This document shows positions 1 through 9,456 of a stretch of DNA of 64,000 nucleotides, piece after piece (the first letter of the stretch is position 1; each line of letters begins with the position of its first letter). Origin of the DNA: CAZHLD01 sp964533185 (lineage in GTDB: Bacteria > Acidobacteriota > Terriglobia > Acidiferrales > UBA7541); NCBI GenBank assembly GCA_964533185.1, contig CAZHLD010000002.1:62001-126000 (forward strand), written 5' to 3'. The notes below the pieces were generated by a model. It worked only from the letters and a program-made list of their open reading frames with translations, was not told where the DNA came from and ran no database searches. The position numbers were made by a program, and so were the translations under genes.

Positions 1-131
1 CGGCGCGCCGGCTGGCACTCCCACTGGCTCGATCCGCTAGTTTGTGATTCCGCGAATCGAGATTATGACGGGGTGCGATCAGGTGAGGCAACGAGACATT
101 CAGGAACCGGAAGTCACAAAAGGAGTGACGC

Positions 132-577
132 ATGACGGACGATCGAATGGGTGGCATCGCCTTAATCGCCGGGACGGCCGGTAGCATTGCAACCATGATT
201 CTGCACCCTTCAGGCCATAACCTGTTCGCACCGGGGCAGCTCGAGCCCATGGTTCGACTGGGGGTCATTGCGCACACGCTCGGGATTGCGAGTATGCCGA
301 TCTCAACTTCCTCGGCGCGTTCGCGCTTTCGCGGAGGCTGGCATCGCCCGACCGGCTCGCGCTTGCCGCGCTGGTGATGTACGGCTTCGCACTGGCAGCG
401 GGAGTGATCGCTCCGGTTGTGGACGGCTTAGTCGTCCCCGGGCTTGCGCGGCGGCGGGTATGGCAGTGTAGATACCCTGAAGATCCTCCCTTCCATTGTG
501 CGCAACGCCTGTGGACGGCCCTGATCCAGATTGTTCCCCGCAAACCAATTCTCTATACTCGACTTCTAAGAAGTTGA
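132..577 (+). pseudogene. Frameshifted small membrane protein (hypothetical)
   Basis: The first frame opens at an ATG with a good AGGAG site just upstream and encodes a hydrophobic start (GGIALIAGTAGSIATMI) followed by an AHTLGIASMP segment. From about base 300 the protein-like signal moves to another frame, which reads FLGAFALSRRLASPDRLALA and then VMYGFALAAGVIAPVVDGLV, a second hydrophobic stretch. Read together they look like a multi-pass membrane protein broken by a frameshift near bases 290-310. The sequence after about base 450 no longer looks like the same protein, so the 3' end is probably also lost or shifted. I recall similar short membrane proteins of unknown function but cannot name a family. 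A sequencing or assembly error is the alternative. Confidence 0.5.
531..559 (+). promoter_or_regulatory. Candidate sigma70-type promoter of the lpt operon
   Basis: A -10-like TATACT at 554-559 lies 17 bp after a weak -35-like TTGTTC at 531-536. It sits upstream of the lptCA start, after the decayed membrane gene, where an operon promoter is expected. This is pattern only; the -35 is poor. Confidence 0.35.
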
Positions 578-592
578 GTCCACTTGTTCACC

Positions 593-611
593 TTCCGGGT
601 TTGACCCGGAA
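593..611 (+). promoter_or_regulatory. Perfect hairpin in the lptCA leader
   Basis: TTCCGGGT and ACCCGGAA form a perfect 8-bp stem around a 3-base TTG loop, 21 bases before the lptCA start. No T-tract follows, so it is not a typical terminator. It may be an operator or a structure in the leader. Confidence 0.4.
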
Positions 612-632
612 CGTGTCGAGATCGCAACTCGA

Positions 633-2894
633 ATGCGAATCACAGACGCTGCTCGCTATGCCCGCTGGTCGGCGCTGGCCGCCATTCTCCTAGCCGCGGT
701 GGTCGCAGGCGTTTACTCCCATCGCGCCTGGAAGGCCTACCAGGCGAAACAGAATGCCCCGCCGCCCGTCCCCATTGCGGTGCAGCAGCAGTCGGCGCAG
801 TTCACCTTTTCAAAGGTGGAAAAAGACCGCACTTTGTTCACCGTCCGCGCCTCCCGCGCCACCGAATTCAAGGGTGGGCAGAAGAGTCTTCTCGAGGACG
901 TCTGGATCACCGTCTTCGGCTCTCGGGAGCAACGCTTCGATAATCTCCACACTCGGGCGTGCGACTACGGCCCCGATACCGGTCTGATTGTATGCACAGG
1001 CGAGGTGCGGATTGACCTGGAGAGCGCCGAGGAGGCGCGCGAACTCCCGGGCGAACGCGTGATCCAGGTCTCCACCACGCAGGTCTCGTTCGACAGCAAG
1101 ACGGGTGAGGCTCGGACGGACCAGGCGATTGCCTTCCGCACTCCGGATGGAGAAGGGCGGGCCGTCGGCCTGACTTACAGTACGAGGCAAGGTGTCGTCC
1201 GGCTGCTCAGCGATGTTCGGTTGACCCTCACTTCGCCGCTTCCCGGCCGACAAACCAACGGAACCGTTGAGCCTTTGATCCTGACAAGCAGCAGCCTCGA
1301 GTTTCGCCGCAGCGACCTGACCATCCGTCTCCATGCACCCGTGGCTGCGCGTCAGAACAGCAAGTCTTTGCAGGCCGGGGAGCTTGCCATTGAGATGGAC
1401 CGCCACCTCCGTGCGCGGCGTGTTGTGGCCGATGGTGCCCCACGGCTTCGTTCGGCGGAATCCGACGGCACGTTTGAGTTGACCGCGGAAAAACTGACCG
1501 CGGCCTTCGGTCCGACTGGTCTATTGGATGGCATGACCGCCGAAGGGCGGGTGCGCGGCTCATATCGTCCTGCCGCACCAGCGAACAGCAAGGACGAAGC
1601 CCGACTGGCAGCGGATCGCGCGGAACTGGAGATGCAGCCGGGCCGAGGCATCGGGCGTTCCGTGCTCCTCAGCGGAAACGTCTTGGTGGAACGGGAGCGA
1701 AAAGAGGACGCGCAGCGGCTCGAGACGTCTCAGCTAGAACTGGTCTTTTCCGCGGCGAGCACGCCGCAATCCTGGCAGTTGGAGCGCGGGGAGATGCCCG
1801 CTTCAGCGCTCATCCTCTGGAAAAACGCGACGCAGTCAACGCAAGTCGATGCGCAGCGGCTGACCACCTTTTTCGGCGCACGGGGCCAAGTCCGCGAGCT
1901 GCGTGGACAATCCGGCGTCGAGGTCCAGCGCCGAGTTGCAGGGGGCCCGGAGCTGCAATCCAACTCGCGGGAGCTCCTCGTGCGCTTTGGCCCGCGCGGG
2001 GAATGGTCCGACATGGAACAGACCGGCAGCGTTCGCGTGCGTCACGGCGACCGGACCGCGCAGGCCGAGCGTTCCCGCATCGTCCGGGCTACCGACACGG
2101 CCACGCTGGATGGTTCGGTGGTGCTGTCGGATCCGGAGGCCCGAACGACGGCTCGCAATACGTCCTTGAATCAGCGCACGGGTGAAGTCCGCGCCGAAGG
2201 CGACGTTCGCACCACCTATCTGCGGGTTGATGCGGGCGGCGCCCTCAACCTCGGGCCGCAGCCGGCGCACCTTTCCTCGGATCGTCTGCTCGGCAATATG
2301 AACGCGGGCCGTGCCATCTACTCCGGCCGCGTCCGCCTCTGGCAGGGCGATGCCACAATAGAGGCCGAAACGATCGAGCTTCTCCGGCAGGGAACGCAGC
2401 AAGGCCAGTTGATTGCCCGCGGAAACGTCCTAGCCGTCTTTCCGCAGGCGGCGGGACCGGCAGGCTCGCGGGGCCGGCCTGCGGGGCCGAACCTGATGCG
2501 CGTTCGTGCCGGCTCACTCACCTATTCGAGTGTGGACCGCCGGGCGCGACTCGAACAGGGCGTCAACGCACAATCCTTACAGGGTCAAATCAGCGCCGGA
2601 ACAGTGGACTTGTTTTTCGCCGCGGGGGGCAACGGTGTGCAGCAAATCTCCCGGGCCCTGGCGACCGGGAACGTAGTCGTCCGCCAGGGCGATCGCCGGG
2701 GCACCTCGGAGCAGGCCGAGTACTCTGCCGCCGAAGGAAAATTCGTTCTCTTCGGAGGCCGGCCGACGCTTTATGATGCCTCTCGCGGCACAACCACGGG
2801 CCGTCAATTGACCTTCTTTTTTGCGGATGATACGATTGTGATCGATTCGGAACAGGGAACGCGTACGCTGACCAGACATCGGGTTGAGAAATGA
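633..2894 (+). CDS. lptC: LPS export protein, fused LptC-LptA (OstA-like)
   Basis: The 753-residue product should be part of the periplasmic bridge that carries lipopolysaccharide from the inner to the outer membrane. Residues 1-12 are basic, 13-29 form one membrane anchor (WSALAAILLAAVVAGVY), and the rest is periplasmic beta-rich sequence. The part after the anchor resembles LptC, with TRACDYGPDTG and similar strands at about 100-120. The remainder contains repeated OstA/LptA-type strand patterns up to the C terminus. E. coli LptC is about 190 residues and LptA about 185, so this protein is roughly twice their sum. It lies 6 bases before lptB, which supports the assignment. The ATG at 633 has only a weak ribosome binding site. 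The fold is a confident family inference; the exact domain borders are not. Confidence 0.8.
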   Translation: MRITDAARYARWSALAAILLAAVVAGVYSHRAWKAYQAKQNAPPPVPIAVQQQSAQFTFSKVEKDRTLFTVRASRATEFKGGQKSLLEDVWITVFGSREQRFDNLHTRACDYGPDTGLIVCTGEVRIDLESAEEARELPGERVIQVSTTQVSFDSKTGEARTDQAIAFRTPDGEGRAVGLTYSTRQGVVRLLSDVRLTLTSPLPGRQTNGTVEPLILTSSSLEFRRSDLTIRLHAPVAARQNSKSLQAGELAIEMDRHLRARRVVADGAPRLRSAESDGTFELTAEKLTAAFGPTGLLDGMTAEGRVRGSYRPAAPANSKDEARLAADRAELEMQPGRGIGRSVLLSGNVLVERERKEDAQRLETSQLELVFSAASTPQSWQLERGEMPASALILWKNATQSTQVDAQRLTTFFGARGQVRELRGQSGVEVQRRVAGGPELQSNSRELLVRFGPRGEWSDMEQTGSVRVRHGDRTAQAERSRIVRATDTATLDGSVVLSDPEARTTARNTSLNQRTGEVRAEGDVRTTYLRVDAGGALNLGPQPAHLSSDRLLGNMNAGRAIYSGRVRLWQGDATIEAETIELLRQGTQQGQLIARGNVLAVFPQAAGPAGSRGRPAGPNLMRVRAGSLTYSSVDRRARLEQGVNAQSLQGQISAGTVDLFFAAGGNGVQQISRALATGNVVVRQGDRRGTSEQAEYSAAEGKFVLFGGRPTLYDASRGTTTGRQLTFFFADDTIVIDSEQGTRTLTRHRVEK

Positions 2895-2900
2895 TGCCGT

Positions 2901-3626
2901 ATGCAAATGCTCCAGGCCGTCGAACTCAGCAAGACGTATCGAGGGCGCAAGGTAGTTGATGAGGTTGACCTGGCAATCGGACAAGGGGAAGTGGTTGGGC
3001 TCCTGGGGCCGAACGGTGCCGGCAAGACGACCACCTTCTACATCCTCGTAGGCCTCGCCCGGCCCGACGCCGGCCGCGTGCTCCTGGCCGGAGACGACAT
3101 CACAGACCTTCCCATGTACCTCCGGGCCCGCAGCGGGATCAGCTACCTTCCCCAGGAACCTTCGGTTTTTCGCCAACTGACGGTCGAAGAGAATCTGCTG
3201 GCTGTGTTGGAGACACTCACATTGACACCGGAACAGCAGCGCGATCGCCTCGAGGAGCTGCTGGCGCAGATGAGTCTGGAAACAGTTCGCTACAACCGGG
3301 CCTTCACGCTCTCCGGCGGTGAGCGCCGCCGGCTGGAGATTGCCCGGTCGCTCGTCTTGGAGCCGTCGTTTGTCCTGCTCGACGAGCCCTTCTCCGGCAT
3401 CGACCCGCTCACGGTGGTGGACATCCAGAAGATCATCGCCGACCTTTCTGCGGCGGGCATCGGCGTGCTCGTTACCGATCACAACGTACGGGAAACGCTG
3501 CGCGTCACCCACCGGGCCTACATCATCAATGAAGGCAGGATCTTCCGCTCAGGCACGCCGGCGGAGCTCAGCGCCGACCCGGATGTGCGCCGAGTCTATC
3601 TGGGGGACCACTTCCACTTGAACTGA
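2901..3626 (+). CDS. lptB: LPS export ABC transporter ATPase LptB
   Basis: This is the cytoplasmic ATPase that powers extraction and export of lipopolysaccharide with LptFG. The 241 residues match the usual LptB length. The Walker A motif GPNGAGKT is at about 36-43, the Q-loop at LPQEPSVF (83-90), the signature LSGGE at 137-141, Walker B FVLLDE at 157-162 followed by PFSGIDP, and the switch histidine in TDHNV at 192-196. The PFSGIDP and [12 protein letters not shown] segments are typical of LptB rather than of LivF-type ATPases. It follows the lptCA fusion by 6 bases and precedes rpoN by 5, so all are probably co-transcribed. LptF and LptG are not in this window. Confidence 0.95.
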   Translation: MQMLQAVELSKTYRGRKVVDEVDLAIGQGEVVGLLGPNGAGKTTTFYILVGLARPDAGRVLLAGDDITDLPMYLRARSGISYLPQEPSVFRQLTVEENLLAVLETLTLTPEQQRDRLEELLAQMSLETVRYNRAFTLSGGERRRLEIARSLVLEPSFVLLDEPFSGIDPLTVVDIQKIIADLSAAGIGVLVTDHNVRETLRVTHRAYIINEGRIFRSGTPAELSADPDVRRVYLGDHFHLN

Positions 3627-3631
3627 CTGCC

Positions 3632-5077
3632 ATGAGCTGGCTCCAGCCCAAACTCAGCCTTAAGGTCGCGCAGAAGCAGATCCTCACGCCCGGCCTCGTT
3701 CAGATGGTCAGCGTGCTCGCGCTCAACCGGCTCGAGCTGCGCGCGATGATCAACCAGGAAATGGTTGCCAATCCGGTGCTCGAGGAACTCACGGAAGATG
3801 GCGCCCTGGCCGAGAATTACAGCGACGAGAATTTCCTCAAGCAGGAAACCGAAAAGGTGCCGGAAACGGAAGCCGCCAACCCCTTCGATGAGTTTGATCT
3901 CAACTCCTTCTTCAACCAGTATCTCGATAGCGGAAGTGGAAACAGCGACGAACGACGCGAGCGCGAGGAAATCGAGCGCCCCTCATTTGAAAAGTTCCTG
4001 TCCTCTCCGCAGGGCCTGACCGAGCACCTCACCTGGCAACTGAGCGTCACGATCTGCAGCGAAACGGTGCGCGAGATTGCCGACGTGGTGATTGGCAATC
4101 TGGATGAAAACGGCTCCCTGACGACTTCACTCGAGGAAATCGCACAGCAGGGCAATTTCTCGATGGAGGACGTCGAGGAAGCGCTGGCCGTGGTCCAGGA
4201 GTTCGATCCGCTGGGCGTGGCCGCGCGCGACATCCGCGAGTGCCTGCTGATCCAGTTGCGCTCCTTCGACGCGCAGAACACGCTGGCGCAGCAAATCGTC
4301 TCGGACCACCTGAAGCAATTGCAGTCCAACCAGTTGAAGGAAATTGCCCGGACGCTCAACCGTCCGATCGAGCTGGTCAAGCGCGCCGTAGAGGTGATCA
4401 AGAAGCTCGACCCGCGCCCCGGCCTGCGCTACAACAAGTCCGAGCCGCGGCTGGTCGAGCCCGACGTTTATTTTCGCAAGGTAGATGACGAATGGCAGGT
4501 GTTTATGAACGAAGACGACCTGCCCCAGCTCCGCCTCAGCCCCACCTACCGCCGCCTGCTGGCGCGGGATGCCGCTGACCGCGAAGTGCGCAACTACGTC
4601 AAGGAACGCTTCAGCGCCGCCATCCAGCTGATGAAAAACATTGAGCAGCGCAAACACACCATCCTGCGGGTTTGTCAAGCCGTCATTCGCCGCCAGCGGG
4701 ATTTTCTGGACTTCGGCGCCGACCATCTGAAGCCAATGATGATCAAAGAAGTCGCGGAAGAGGTCGGCGTACATCCCTCCACGGTCAGCCGCGCCGTGGC
4801 CAGCAAGTACGCGCATATGCCCCAGGGAGTGATCGAGCTGCGCGCCTTCTTCTCCGAGTCGGTGAATGGCCCGGAGGGCGGTGCGATGTCGCTTCAAACC
4901 CTGAAGCGGGTAGTGAAAAAAATGATCGAGGAAGAGGATCCTTCGCACCCACTGACGGACGAGCACATCGCCAAGAAGCTCGATGAAGGCGGCATCCGGG
5001 TCACCCGTCGCACGGTGGCCAAATATCGCGAAGACTTGCGCATTCCCAGCACCCACCAACGCCGGGTCAAGGCGTAA
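3632..5077 (+). CDS. rpoN: RNA polymerase sigma-54 factor RpoN
   Basis: This 481-residue protein directs RNA polymerase to -24/-12 promoters that need an AAA+ activator. Region I is visible at the N terminus (LSLKVAQKQILTPGLVQMV), followed by an acidic linker, the core-binding region with EFDPLGVAARDIREC, a helix-turn-helix at about 375-395 (EVAEEVGVHPSTVSRAVASK), and the RpoN box TRRTVAKYRE at about 458-467. The length and order are normal. The lptB-rpoN order is widely conserved in Gram-negative bacteria. Here rapZ starts directly at the rpoN stop codon, with no hpf or ptsN gene between them as in enteric bacteria. The ATG start 5 bases after lptB keeps the full region I. Confidence 0.96.
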   Translation: MSWLQPKLSLKVAQKQILTPGLVQMVSVLALNRLELRAMINQEMVANPVLEELTEDGALAENYSDENFLKQETEKVPETEAANPFDEFDLNSFFNQYLDSGSGNSDERREREEIERPSFEKFLSSPQGLTEHLTWQLSVTICSETVREIADVVIGNLDENGSLTTSLEEIAQQGNFSMEDVEEALAVVQEFDPLGVAARDIRECLLIQLRSFDAQNTLAQQIVSDHLKQLQSNQLKEIARTLNRPIELVKRAVEVIKKLDPRPGLRYNKSEPRLVEPDVYFRKVDDEWQVFMNEDDLPQLRLSPTYRRLLARDAADREVRNYVKERFSAAIQLMKNIEQRKHTILRVCQAVIRRQRDFLDFGADHLKPMMIKEVAEEVGVHPSTVSRAVASKYAHMPQGVIELRAFFSESVNGPEGGAMSLQTLKRVVKKMIEEEDPSHPLTDEHIAKKLDEGGIRVTRRTVAKYREDLRIPSTHQRRVKA

Positions 5078-5965
5078 GTGCGCCAGGCCGTGAAGCGCCG
5101 ACCGCACCCCGGCTCCCGGCAACTGGTGATCCTCACAGGCCTGAGTGGCTCCGGCAAAAGCACCGTCCTGAAGACCTTCGAAGACCTCGGTTTTTACTGC
5201 GTCGATAACCTGCCCGTGGACTTGATCCCGATCTTTAGCGAGCTGCATATGCAGGCCGGTGGTGAGATCGAGCGCGCCGCTCTGCTCGTGGACGCGCGGG
5301 AAGGGGATCAGCTCACACGACTTCCCGCGATTTACCGCCGGATCTGTCGCGAGCAACCGGTCACGCTGGTCTTCATGGACTCGACCGACGAGGCACTGGT
5401 CCGCCGCTTCAGCGAGACACGCCGCCCGCATCCGTTCGGCCGCGACCTTTCCGTTTTCGAGAGTCTGCGTCGCGAGCGCGCCTTGATGACTCCAATCCGC
5501 AAGCTGGCCGACGTAGTGATCGACACAACCAAATTCAATGTCCATGAGTTGCGCCAGTTCATCGCCCAGAAGTTCCAAAAGACCAGCCCGCGGCCTCTGC
5601 TTGTTTCCCTGGTGAGTTTCGGGTATCGCTATGGTCTGCCGACGGATGCGGATCTGGTCTTCGATGTCCGGTTCCTGCCCAATCCGCATTTTGTCCCGCA
5701 ATTGCGGAGCTACTCGGGCAAGGACCAGCGCGTGGCGCGTTATATCCGCTCGTTTCCTCAGACCGGCGAATTCTTGCGGCGCATCGAGGGGCTGCTGGCC
5801 TATCTGATTCCGCACTATATCCGGGAAGGGAAAAGCTATCTCACCATCGCCATTGGTTGTACCGGGGGGCGGCACCGCTCGGTGATGCTGGCCCAGGCCA
5901 TCTCCCGAGCGCTCACGCGGCGTGGGTATACCGCCAAAGTTGTGCACCGGGATATCGATCACTAG
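5078..5965 (+). CDS. rapZ: RNase adapter / nucleotide-binding protein RapZ
   Basis: RapZ proteins bind nucleotides and, in enteric bacteria, deliver small RNAs that control glucosamine-6-phosphate synthase to RNase E. The 295 residues include a Walker A motif GLSGSGKS at 21-28, the FYCVDNLPVDLIP segment at about 39-51, SFGYRYGLPTDADLVFDVRF in the middle, and the conserved C-terminal IGCTGGRHRSV at about 258-269. All are family hallmarks. The GTG start immediately follows the rpoN stop; a second in-frame GTG lies 12 bases later. The small RNAs GlmY and GlmZ are restricted to enterics, so the RNA partner here is unknown and the role may differ. Confidence 0.93.
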   Translation: MRQAVKRRPHPGSRQLVILTGLSGSGKSTVLKTFEDLGFYCVDNLPVDLIPIFSELHMQAGGEIERAALLVDAREGDQLTRLPAIYRRICREQPVTLVFMDSTDEALVRRFSETRRPHPFGRDLSVFESLRRERALMTPIRKLADVVIDTTKFNVHELRQFIAQKFQKTSPRPLLVSLVSFGYRYGLPTDADLVFDVRFLPNPHFVPQLRSYSGKDQRVARYIRSFPQTGEFLRRIEGLLAYLIPHYIREGKSYLTIAIGCTGGRHRSVMLAQAISRALTRRGYTAKVVHRDIDH

Positions 5966-6046
5966 GCGGCTTGACTTTTCCGGCGCCCATTCGTAGCGTA
6001 GCCGTTTTGCATCGTCGGTTGGAAAGACGGCGGGGACATCCTGGAT

Positions 6047-7891
6047 TTGATTTCGCGCAGTGAACTCGGGCGTCTGCTCTCTTACGTCAGGCCGTACTCC
6101 GGCCGGATGACTGTGGCCATTCTGCTGCTGGCCGTCGTCGGGATGACCGAGGGCCTCACCGCGCTGATGATCACGCCGGCCGTGGACCGAGTACTGAACC
6201 CGGCGGTCACCGACCCAGCGCTTCCGCTGCTCAAATTGCCGTGGGGCGGGCCGACCATCTACCTGAACTCCTTCTTCCCCAGCAGCATCCGTTACGTCTG
6301 GACGGTCTTTGCCATCTCGCTGGTCGTAATTTTCATTGGCAAGGCGATCTCAGAATTCTTCGGCAGCTTGCTGATTCAATACGTGGGTCATGCTGCGGTC
6401 ACCGACCTCCGGAACCAGGTCTATGCCCGCTTGATCCGGCAGCCCATCGGCTTCTTCCAGCACAACCCGACCGGACGGCTGATGTCTGCCGTGATTAGTA
6501 ACGTCGAGCGCGTCCGCAGCGCGCTTTCCGAGTGGCTGGCTGACTTTTTCCGCCAGTCGTTCACCTTCATCTCCTATGGCCTGGTGCTTCTCCTGGTGGA
6601 CTGGAAAATGGCTCTGGGGGCACTCATTGTCTTCCCGCTGGCCCTGATTCCGCTCAGCCGGCTGGGCCGACGCATCCGTCGCGGCGTTGAAGACAGCCAG
6701 TCTCGCCTGGCCGAGCTGAGCCAGATTCTCCAGGAAACAGTCAGCGGCAATCGCGTGGTCAAGGCGTTCGGCATGGAGGATTTTGAGATCGGCAAGTTCC
6801 GGTCTACGGCACGGCGCTTACTGCGGGAGAACATGCGTTGGATTCGCGCCCACCTGCTAAGCTCCCCGCTGATGGAAATCCTCGGCGCACTCGTTTTTGC
6901 GATGGTCTTGCTTTATGCGCGCGACCAGATTCGTCTCGGTGTGATGACCATCGGCACGTTTGGCACGTTTGTCTTCGCCTTGCTGAGAGTCTATGAACCG
7001 GTCAAACGCATGGGGATCATCTACAACCAGTTTCAGCAGGCGCTTGGTGCCAGCTCGCAGGTCTTTACGTACTTGGATCTGCCCGAGGAGCAAACGGACG
7101 CGCCGGGGGCTCGTCTGCTTTCGCCTTTTTCGCAAAGCATCGAGTTCGATGACGTCTGCTTTGCCTACGATTCCGGCCCTTTAATCCTGAGGAATATCAA
7201 CCTGACTGCCCGCGCGGGTGAGGTCATCGCAATTGTGGGTTCGAGCGGGGCGGGGAAGACCACCCTGGTCAACCTGATCCCGCGCTTCCATGCCGTGGCG
7301 TCAGGCGAGCTGCGCATCGATGGCATCAACGTCAACGAGGTCTCGATCCGCTCGCTCCGCGAGCAGATTGCCATCGTCACCCAGGAGACCATCCTCTTCC
7401 ACGATACGGTCTGGAACAACATCTGCTACGGACGCCCGGAGATGCACGAAGCGCGTGTATTTGCCGCCGCTCAGGCTGCCCTCGCCCATGACTTTATCCT
7501 GGAGTTGCCGCAAGGCTACCAAACGGTGCTAGGTGAGCGCGGCCAGCGGCTGAGCGGAGGGCAGCGTCAGCGCCTGGCCATTGCTCGCGCCCTGCTGAAG
7601 AATTCGCCGATTCTCATCCTTGATGAGGCCACCTCCGAGCTCGACTCCGAGTCGGAGCTGCTCGTCCAGCGGGCTTTGGCCAACCTGATGGTCGGCCGCA
7701 CCGTCTTCGTCATTGCCCACCGGCTGTCAACCATCCGGCGCTCCGATAAGATCCTCGTTCTCGAAGACGGCGGAATTGCCGAATCCGGCACGCATCAGGA
7801 GCTGCTGGCCCGGGGCGGGTCCTACTCTCGCCTTTATGAACTGCAATTCGCCGGCGCCGATCGCGCCAGCCTTCCCACGGGTCTCGCGTGA
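6047..7891 (+). CDS. msbA: ABC exporter, MsbA-like lipid A flippase
   Basis: This 614-residue protein is a half-size exporter, with six predicted membrane helices in residues 1-330 and an ATPase domain in the last 250. Walker A GSSGAGKT is at about 398-405, the signature LSGGQ at about 502-506, and Walker B ILILDEATSELD at about 521-532, with the H-loop in IAHRLST. Close placement after lptCA-lptB makes lipid A flipping the likely role, but other lipid or peptide exporters share this layout. The annotated start is a TTG, and an in-frame CTG lies 6 bases upstream; no strong ribosome site decides between them. The stop overlaps the yicC start. Confidence 0.8.
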   Translation: MISRSELGRLLSYVRPYSGRMTVAILLLAVVGMTEGLTALMITPAVDRVLNPAVTDPALPLLKLPWGGPTIYLNSFFPSSIRYVWTVFAISLVVIFIGKAISEFFGSLLIQYVGHAAVTDLRNQVYARLIRQPIGFFQHNPTGRLMSAVISNVERVRSALSEWLADFFRQSFTFISYGLVLLLVDWKMALGALIVFPLALIPLSRLGRRIRRGVEDSQSRLAELSQILQETVSGNRVVKAFGMEDFEIGKFRSTARRLLRENMRWIRAHLLSSPLMEILGALVFAMVLLYARDQIRLGVMTIGTFGTFVFALLRVYEPVKRMGIIYNQFQQALGASSQVFTYLDLPEEQTDAPGARLLSPFSQSIEFDDVCFAYDSGPLILRNINLTARAGEVIAIVGSSGAGKTTLVNLIPRFHAVASGELRIDGINVNEVSIRSLREQIAIVTQETILFHDTVWNNICYGRPEMHEARVFAAAQAALAHDFILELPQGYQTVLGERGQRLSGGQRQRLAIARALLKNSPILILDEATSELDSESELLVQRALANLMVGRTVFVIAHRLSTIRRSDKILVLEDGGIAESGTHQELLARGGSYSRLYELQFAGADRASLPTGLA

Positions 7892-8823
7892 ACATGAATC
7901 CCACGCCGCACAAGACGGCTCTGAAGTCCATGACCGGCTACGCTCAGGCGCGTGCCGAGCAGGACGGCTGGGCACTGCGCATCAGCTTGCGCAGCGTCAA
8001 TCATCGCTTTCTCGATCTGCGCCTGCGTCTGCCGGAAGGCTTCGAAGCGGTTGAGCCGTTGATTCGCCAGGTGCTGCGCGAGCGCCTGCGCCGCGGACAC
8101 ATCGACGTGACTCTGCATTTCGAGCCAGTGGGTCCTGCGGCCGTCCAGGTGAACTCCCAGCTCGCGGAAGCCTACCTCCGCGCTGCGGAGGACCTGCGCC
8201 GGAAGTTCGATTTGCGGGCCGAACCGGATCTGGTAGCGGTGATGCGCCTACCCGGGGTGGTTGCCGCAGCGGGCGCGCCCAACGGTGCCTTCAATGAAGA
8301 ATTGCAGGAGCGCCTGACGGGACGCATTTCCGCGTGTCTCGGCGAGGCCCTGGAGCGGCTTGAGGAGATGCGCCGCACCGAAGGGGCTCAGCTTGCTGCT
8401 GAGATGGCCCGCCGCCTGGACTCCATCGCGGATCGTGCCGGCCGCATCGAAGCTCTGGCCGAGCGCATGCGCCCGGCCTATGCCCGGCGTCTCGAGGCTC
8501 GCCTGAAAGAATTGCTGGGCACCACGCCGCTCGACCCGGCGCGTCTGGCGCAGGAGGCGGCCTTGCTGGCCGAGCGTGGCGACGTTAGCGAAGAGATCGC
8601 GCGGCTGCGTAGCCACGTTGAACAATTCCGCAAGCTGCTGGCTGCGGCGGGCGAAGTCGGGAAAAAGCTCGATTTCCTCCTGCAGGAAATGCAGCGCGAG
8701 GCCAATACAATTCTTTCGAAGACGCCCGGCGTCGAAGCCGAAGGGTTGGAGGTCACCGACCTGGCGTTGGAAGTTAAGTCCGAAATCGAAAAACTGCGCG
8801 AACAGGTGCAAAACGTCGAATGA
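7888..8823 (+). CDS. yicC: YicC family endoribonuclease
   Basis: YicC proteins are stress-linked endoribonucleases in enteric bacteria. The 311-residue product starts with the family signature KSMTGYAQA near residue 12 and SVNHRFLDLRLRLPE at about 34-48. It ends with the conserved FLLQEMQREANTILSKTP segment and a LALEVKSEIEKLREQVQNVE tail that probably forms a coiled coil. It begins by a GTG that overlaps the msbA stop; an ATG two codons later is equally possible. Its stop overlaps the gmk ATG. The yicC-gmk-rpoZ order is conserved in many bacteria. Confidence 0.93.
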   Translation: MNMNPTPHKTALKSMTGYAQARAEQDGWALRISLRSVNHRFLDLRLRLPEGFEAVEPLIRQVLRERLRRGHIDVTLHFEPVGPAAVQVNSQLAEAYLRAAEDLRRKFDLRAEPDLVAVMRLPGVVAAAGAPNGAFNEELQERLTGRISACLGEALERLEEMRRTEGAQLAAEMARRLDSIADRAGRIEALAERMRPAYARRLEARLKELLGTTPLDPARLAQEAALLAERGDVSEEIARLRSHVEQFRKLLAAAGEVGKKLDFLLQEMQREANTILSKTPGVEAEGLEVTDLALEVKSEIEKLREQVQNVE

Positions 8824-9452
8824 GCGAGCCGCGCCCTGCTGACCCTCTTGTGCTGATTGTTTCCGGCCCCTCCGGTTCGGGCAAATCCACTCTGGTGGAG
8901 AAAATCCTGGAGCTGCCCGGTACGCTCTTTTCCATTTCGTGCACCACGCGGCCCCCGCGCTCCACCGAAGTGCCGGGAAAATGGTATGATTTTGTTTCCA
9001 AGCCCGAATTCGACCGCATGGTCGCGCAGGGCGAGTTCCTCGAGCACGCCCGCGTCTTTGGCAAGCACTCCTACGGCACGCCGAAGAAGTGGTTCGAGGA
9101 AGCGCGGGTTCGCGGGCTCGATCTGGTCCTGGAGATCGATGTTCAGGGGGCCGAGCAGGTGAAACAGAAGCTCCCGCAGGCGGTGGCAATCTTCATCCTG
9201 CCGCCCTCACGCCAGGAGCTGGAAAAGCGTATCCGCGCCCGGGGACTGGATTCGGAAGAGGCCATTGCGCGGCGACTGGAGCGCGCCCGGCAGGAGATTC
9301 AGCGTTACCGCGAGTACGACTTTATCGTCGTGAACGACGATCTGGAGCGCGCCGGCCGCGAGGTTCAGGCGATCGCAATGGCTGCACGCCTGCGGAACGG
9401 CCGGTACACCGAGCGCATCCGCAACATCGTAGATTCTTTTGGAGGCACGTAA
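8820..9452 (+). CDS. gmk: Guanylate kinase
   Basis: Guanylate kinase phosphorylates GMP to GDP with ATP in the cytoplasm. The 210 residues contain the P-loop GPSGSGKS at 16-23, the GMP-binding STTRPPR-like segment (CTTRPPRSTEVPGKWYDFV) at about 41-59, and LVLEIDVQGAEQVK at about 101-114. Length is normal for the family. The ATG overlaps the yicC stop in an ATGA junction, which indicates translational coupling. It is followed by rpoZ, a pairing known from many genomes that places nucleotide balance next to the omega subunit. Confidence 0.96.
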   Translation: MSEPRPADPLVLIVSGPSGSGKSTLVEKILELPGTLFSISCTTRPPRSTEVPGKWYDFVSKPEFDRMVAQGEFLEHARVFGKHSYGTPKKWFEEARVRGLDLVLEIDVQGAEQVKQKLPQAVAIFILPPSRQELEKRIRARGLDSEEAIARRLERARQEIQRYREYDFIVVNDDLERAGREVQAIAMAARLRNGRYTERIRNIVDSFGGT

Positions 9453-9456
9453 GACC

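Noticed and set aside
1..131. Possible 3' ends of an upstream gene
   Set aside because: Each frame has only a short open stretch and none shows a protein family signal.
2577..3512. A 311-codon minus-strand frame
   Set aside because: It is a shadow of lptCA and lptB, with no family pattern.
4127..5962. A 611-codon open frame on the minus strand
   Set aside because: It lies opposite rpoN and rapZ, both strongly supported, and has no recognisable domain.
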